From Psychrobacillus glaciei (lineage in GTDB: Bacteria; Bacillota; Bacilli; Bacillales_A; Planococcaceae), in contig NZ_CP031223.1 in the NCBI RefSeq assembly GCF_008973485.1, positions 3,868,001 to 3,932,000 of the forward strand: DNA of 64,000 bases, read 5' to 3'. Position numbers and translations under genes: made by a program. The notes under the pieces were generated by a model. That model was not told the DNA's origin, did no database searches, and was given only the letters and a program-made list of their open reading frames with translations. The number at the start of each line of letters is the position of its first letter. Position 1 is the stretch's first letter. Positions 60,537-64,000 of this stretch are shown in pieces.

Positions 60537-61058
60537 TTATCCCCCTACAAACAATGCGCATTGACTAATGGCAATAAAGAATGCCTCGTTTTGAATCGGA
60601 GAGTCCTCTTCTATTTCTAACTGAATTGAAAATTCCTCTTTTAGTTCTGCTTTCCAACGAGCAATTTCTTTGTTGTTATGTGTATATCTGGACCAACCTT
60701 CCATTTCCTTATGCAATTTGATTTGCAAGTTGCCGTCTGTAATCATGAGATCTGGAATGAGTTCTTTCCATTTATCGTAGGCAACAATGTATGTATGTTG
60801 TTGCACAAGATCACTTGCTTCATAATAGACTCTACCTTTTTTTGAAACTTTCTTACATGTGAAAATGAGCTCTTTATTTGTGTTATATACGTTATAACGT
60901 AAAAAATAGCGATAATCCATTAGCTTATCGACGAATTTCTTTAATTTATTGGAATAATATCTTTGGAATTCAACAGAAGCTACCCCTTCATGATTATAAA
61001 CAGAGATCAGGGGTGTTATGTCTATTGAGTTAGGTTGGGTATACGTATATATGTGCAC
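60537..61058 (-). CDS. Tubby C-terminal-like domain protein
   Basis: The 173-residue protein has the strand-rich pattern of bacterial tubby C-terminal-like (LURP-one related) proteins: SVEFQRYYSNKLKKFVDKLMDYRYFLRYNVYNTNKELIFTCKKVSKKGRVYYEASDL, then DGNLQIKLHKEMEGWSRYTHNNKEIARWKAEL. The family may bind phospholipids, and its bacterial role is unknown. It lacks signal or membrane segments. It is a single gene with no obvious partner. The family call is by pattern and is moderate. Confidence 0.6.
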   Translation of the reverse strand: MHIYTYTQPNSIDITPLISVYNHEGVASVEFQRYYSNKLKKFVDKLMDYRYFLRYNVYNTNKELIFTCKKVSKKGRVYYEASDLVQQHTYIVAYDKWKELIPDLMITDGNLQIKLHKEMEGWSRYTHNNKEIARWKAELKEEFSIQLEIEEDSPIQNEAFFIAISQCALFVGG

Positions 61059-61432
61059 ATTAAATTCTCCTTTATGGCTCTACTATTTTTCCTACAAAAA
61101 TTTAATATAATTCAAACCTACTGCACATAAAAGAAATTATTTAGACCAAGATTTAAACAAGCTTTCTGACTAGTATCAACAAAAATTATCGAATTTTTCC
61201 GAAAAGTACTTGTTAGTTTATTTATACTGAAACAGTTCAAACATTCTATAATTATGGCTCTAAAACAGTAATTAATAACCAGCACTTCTTCGTCACTTTG
61301 GTCTGTTAGTTGCAAATATAAATGTTAATCATTAATATCAATTAAATTAAATCGTTTTTATACTTTCTTATCCAATATACAAAGAGTACGAATAAGCAAA
61401 AAAACTAAAAAACATTGGGATGTTTCTTTAAA

Positions 61433-61668
61433 ATGAACAATTAACAAAAAGCTACTTGGAAGTTTTTCAGTAGTTCTATTATTACTAATCATAACAATTG
61501 TTGTTAGTCACATACAAATCAAAGAAGTAGACAATTCGTATAATGACTTAGCAAACAAAAAAGGGATGAAAATAGTTAGGGAGACTGGAGGAGATTACTT
61601 CATTCGCTTCGTCCTTATCAAATATAGCAGAGGATTTACAACCAGTAGTTAGCAAATTTAAAATTTAA
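61433..61668 (+). pseudogene. Remnant of a methyl-accepting chemotaxis protein joined by deletion
   Basis: In one frame it reads KLLGSFSVVLLLLIITIVVSHIQIKEVDNSYNDLANKKGMK, which is an MCP N-terminal membrane helix and the start of the sensor domain. In another frame it reads RLEEITSFASSLSNIAEDLQPVVSKFKI and stops at 61668, which is a typical MCP C-terminus. The roughly 500 residues between are missing, and stops interrupt both frames. A strong terminator follows. The rest of the 640-base gap (61059-61432) shows nothing I can identify. Confidence 0.75.
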
Positions 61669-61670
61669 TC

Positions 61671-61718
61671 AAAAAGCCTCCTGTAGAATAATAACAAATT
61701 CTACAGGAGGCTTTTTCT
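61671..61718. terminator. Bidirectional terminator
   Basis: Perfect 19-bp stem (arms 61671-61689 and 61698-61716, AAAAAGCCTCC ends) with A- and T-runs. It serves the MCP remnant and the epimerase gene that ends at 61701. Confidence 0.87.
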
Positions 61719-62633
61719 TTGATAGTTTAAAATATCTTCCAGTGATTTTTCAAACGATATTAGGGGCGACCATCCAGCATCTAAAAGCTTTTTAGATGTA
61801 GTAACCTCTATATTTTCTTGAGTATTCTTCAAAGTTTGGATCTTAAAATCTACTATTGATAAGTTTTGTAATGCTACTGTTATCTCTTTTAGGCTTCTTA
61901 GCTGACCAGATGTAATATCATAAATTACTCCCGATTTTCCAATCTCGAATAGTTTTTCATATGCACGCACAGCATCTCTCACGTCAATAAAGTCTCTTTG
62001 GACAAATAAGTTGTTTACCGTGAGTACTCTTTGTGAACCATGCAATTCCATCTCGGCAACTTTCTTTGCAAGTATGGAGCATACTCCTGTAGAATCTCCA
62101 GGTCCTATTAAATTGGACGGTTTTGCAATTACTATATCCATTCCATAAAGTGATTCCCATGATTGCGCAACTAAAACTTGAATTGTTTTACTTAAGCTAT
62201 AAGGATGTTGGAACGAAGAGTACATACCTAAATCTAATTGGAGAGCCGAACCGACAATTACTATTTTACAAGGTAAGTTTTCTTGTCTTATTGAGTCGAT
62301 TATATAAGCAGTGGACATTGCATTCGCTTCTAATGATGTGATTGGTTCATTCCAAGAATCTTGCACATTATTTTGCCCAGCAAGATGAAGTAATTGTTCA
62401 GGTTTTACCTTACTTATCAAGTTCTTCACTTGATTTTTATTCGTCAGATCACATTGTTCCATATGAATTCTTTCGTCTGTTAGGTTCATCGGGAAGACTC
62501 TTGAAACAGCGGTAACATCGTATCCTGCCTTTTTGAAGTATTGGCATGCGTGTAAACCAGTAAAACCATTGGCTCCAGTTATCATTATTCTTTGTTTTCT
62601 TGTCATTTTTTTAACCACTTGATTTCTAAGCAT
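61701..62633 (-). CDS. NAD-dependent sugar-nucleotide dehydratase/reductase (GDP-mannose type)
   Basis: The 310-residue extended short-chain dehydrogenase has the Rossmann motif TGANGFTGLHAC (about residues 19-30), and YSLSKTIQ carries the catalytic Tyr and Lys (about 145-150). The pattern resembles GDP-4-keto-6-deoxymannose reductase and related enzymes. ATG 62606 (MTRKQRIMITGANG) is a possible shorter start. It follows the other epimerase gene by only 3 bases, so the pair likely works in surface or spore polysaccharide sugar synthesis. The exact sugar is unknown. Confidence 0.82.
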   Translation of the reverse strand: MLRNQVVKKMTRKQRIMITGANGFTGLHACQYFKKAGYDVTAVSRVFPMNLTDERIHMEQCDLTNKNQVKNLISKVKPEQLLHLAGQNNVQDSWNEPITSLEANAMSTAYIIDSIRQENLPCKIVIVGSALQLDLGMYSSFQHPYSLSKTIQVLVAQSWESLYGMDIVIAKPSNLIGPGDSTGVCSILAKKVAEMELHGSQRVLTVNNLFVQRDFIDVRDAVRAYEKLFEIGKSGVIYDITSGQLRSLKEITVALQNLSIVDFKIQTLKNTQENIEVTTSKKLLDAGWSPLISFEKSLEDILNYQRKSLL

Positions 62634-62636
62634 GGA

Positions 62637-63584
62637 CTAGTCATTGGATTTTGCCTCGTTTACGTTACTCTCAGCTTTTATATTAAAAGCATATGTCTCC
62701 TTTAATCCATCCTCTATGTTATAAATTGGCTTCCAATTTAAATGATGTTGTGCTTTTTTATTGCAAAGACAGCTGTGTTTAATATCTCCTTCTCTGGCTG
62801 CTGTGAAACCTCTCGCTACACTAATCCCATGAATGTCTGAAATGAGGGATAAAATTTCATTAATCGAAGTTTTTTGCGAAGTGCTAATTTGTATAGTTTC
62901 TTGATTACCGTAAGTTAATGCAGCAAGATTAGCTGAAACAATATCCTTTACGTAAATGAAATCTCTTGTTTGTTTTCCATCCCCATGAACATTGATACTT
63001 CCACCCTTTTTAATACGATCAAAAAAGACAGCCACAACACCTCCCTCGCCTTTTGCCATTTGCCTTGGTCCGTATACGTTTGCATACCGCAAAATAGTAT
63101 AAGGTTGTCGATAAAGCTCATAAAAAAGCCTTATGTATGACTCTGCAGTCAACTTTGACAACCCATAGTAGGAAGCTGGAATCGTTACCTCATCTTCTGA
63201 GAGAAGTTCTCTGTTTAGATTGCCATATACGGCAGAAGTACTTGCAAATATGAATTTCTTTACCTTCGCTTTATGACATGCTTCTAACATATTTATAGTG
63301 CCAATAATATTTATATCTGCATCATACCTTGGATAAAGGACGGATTTCCCTACATCCGCTTGCGCCGCTAAATGGAAGACCGCGTCTGGTCGAACTTCCA
63401 TAATAATCTTTCTTGCTTCTTCACTACCTATATCCACTACATACATATGAGCCTGCGGATTTACATATTCTTTCTGCCCTGAAACTAAATTATCTAGAAT
63501 ATGAACCTCCATTCCTTTTGAAATAAGTGCATCAACAAGGTGAGAACCAATAAAGCCTGCTCCACCTGAAACGATTACTTTCAT
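62637..63584 (-). CDS. NAD-dependent epimerase (UDP-glucose 4-epimerase-like)
   Basis: The 315-residue protein has the Rossmann motif GGAGFIGSHLVDAL (residues 6-19), HLAAQADVGKSV, the catalytic serine in ASTSAVYG and Y-x3-K in YYGLSKLTAE, then RYANVYGPRQ and DFIYVKDIV. This is the GalE/WbpP pattern, also seen in Bacillus spore-coat polysaccharide genes such as ytcB. It is the first of two adjacent sugar-nucleotide genes. It likely supplies UDP-sugars for surface or spore coat glycans. Confidence 0.88.
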   Translation of the reverse strand: MKVIVSGGAGFIGSHLVDALISKGMEVHILDNLVSGQKEYVNPQAHMYVVDIGSEEARKIIMEVRPDAVFHLAAQADVGKSVLYPRYDADINIIGTINMLEACHKAKVKKFIFASTSAVYGNLNRELLSEDEVTIPASYYGLSKLTAESYIRLFYELYRQPYTILRYANVYGPRQMAKGEGGVVAVFFDRIKKGGSINVHGDGKQTRDFIYVKDIVSANLAALTYGNQETIQISTSQKTSINEILSLISDIHGISVARGFTAAREGDIKHSCLCNKKAQHHLNWKPIYNIEDGLKETYAFNIKAESNVNEAKSND

Positions 63585-63734
63585 AACTAATCCCCTTCTG
63601 ACTTTTCCATACTATATGCAGAACAGCAAGCTACTTATGGGACATGTGCCGATAAAAGATTAGTAGTTATAAAAAAATTAATGAACGAAATAGAACATTC
63701 GTCGAAGTCAGCAGAAAACTAGTACTATTTACAC

Positions 63735-64000
63735 TCATTCAAATTGTGTTTGATTAGTATTGGCAGTTCTATTTTCGTTTGGAGAATTTACAAGGACAGT
63801 AAATGTTGGATTCGGGAGGGTGTAATACTTGGGAAGATTTTTGGCTATCCTTTCCCAAATTACTTCATCTACAAAAACACTAGTCATTCCAAGTGGTTGT
63901 GAGAATAAGCTATCGTAGTATTCACTACTAACTGGATACTTATTTTTTTCAAAAGTTGGAGTAGGTAGTAGATAATCTTTGGGTAAATTATTTATCACTT
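63735..64000 (-). CDS. C-terminal part of an unknown protein (runs off the window)
   Basis: The frame ends at 63735 and is open to the right edge, with a GTG at 63998 as the only in-window start near the edge, so the N-terminus may lie outside. Two similar segments, NLPKDYLLPTPTF and NLPKYYTLPNPTF, are about 48 residues apart, suggesting an internal repeat. The tail is rich in Asn/Thr/Gln (NENRTANTNQTQFE). No family is recognised. It lies 150 bases upstream of the epimerase pair on the same strand. Confidence 0.5.
   Translation of the reverse strand, partial: VINNLPKDYLLPTPTFEKNKYPVSSEYYDSLFSQPLGMTSVFVDEVIWERIAKNLPKYYTLPNPTFTVLVNSPNENRTANTNQTQFE

Noticed and set aside
61118-61315. 65-codon minus-strand ORF
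   Set aside because: It has no ribosome site and no family resemblance, and lies in an AT-rich gap.

Overview
The window is low-GC Gram-positive DNA, and the gene content fits a spore-forming Bacillales member. A Planococcaceae genus such as Psychrobacillus, Sporosarcina or Lysinibacillus is my best guess, from overall impression only. Supporting signs are strong GGAGG ribosome sites, frequent TTG starts, T-box leaders before aminoacyl-tRNA synthetase genes, a sigma-B type promoter before a catalase gene, a CcpA cre site, a CotH family protein and Bacillus-type structured intergenic repeats. I saw no rRNA, tRNA, CRISPR array, intact insertion sequence or prophage. Most of the window is chromosomal housekeeping and accessory metabolism.

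Layout. 1-5 kb: a cupin fragment, a phosphatase, a TipA-type MerR regulator with its operator, NUDIX and alkyltransferase-like genes, a PadR/DUF1700-DUF4097 pair, and a HepT-MntA toxin-antitoxin pair. 5-11 kb: a DNA polymerase beta-clamp gene, aroD, and an alkylation-repair locus (adaA-ogt-acetyltransferase divergent from alkA). 11-20 kb: a duplicated secreted protein, an ABC-2 exporter, a TAXI-TRAP transporter whose binding protein is circularly permuted, and a VmlR-like ABC-F resistance gene behind a probable ribosome-controlled attenuator. 20-32 kb: many small genes (NUDIX, acetyltransferases, DUF5412, DUF1801, DUF2339, AraC, VanZ, an aadA-like nucleotidyltransferase). 32-40 kb: a short threonyl-tRNA synthetase behind two tandem threonine T-boxes, a CoA-disulfide reductase, a methionyl-tRNA synthetase behind a methionine T-box, a catalase, a frameshifted helix-hairpin-helix gene and fabI.

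40-49 kb: a two-component system next to genes for a VTC-type polyphosphate polymerase, a DUF4956 membrane protein and a surface-anchored CotH-type kinase, with a direct-repeat activator site in the promoter. This is the best candidate for an undescribed working unit. It is followed by a nucleoside/ribose salvage operon (LacI regulator, nucleoside hydrolase, ribokinase) with two LacI operators and a cre site. 49-56 kb: tatA, a B12-type MerR regulator divergent from a membrane protein across a 35-bp palindrome, a decayed chemotaxis receptor, an HrtBA-like ABC exporter, a photolyase broken at a heptanucleotide repeat, and a 276-bp repeat element. 56-64 kb: an aminotransferase, MATE and EamA exporters, small unknown genes, a second chemotaxis receptor remnant and two sugar-nucleotide dehydratase/epimerase genes.

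Three intragenic anomalies stand out. They are the permuted TAXI protein (14865-15863), the heptamer frameshift in the photolyase (54084-54118) and the A5-run frameshift in the HhH gene (39486-39490). Four copies of a palindromic repeat with a GGTGCC-GGCACC core are spread over the first 20 kb. Family assignments come from reading the sequences. No database search was possible.
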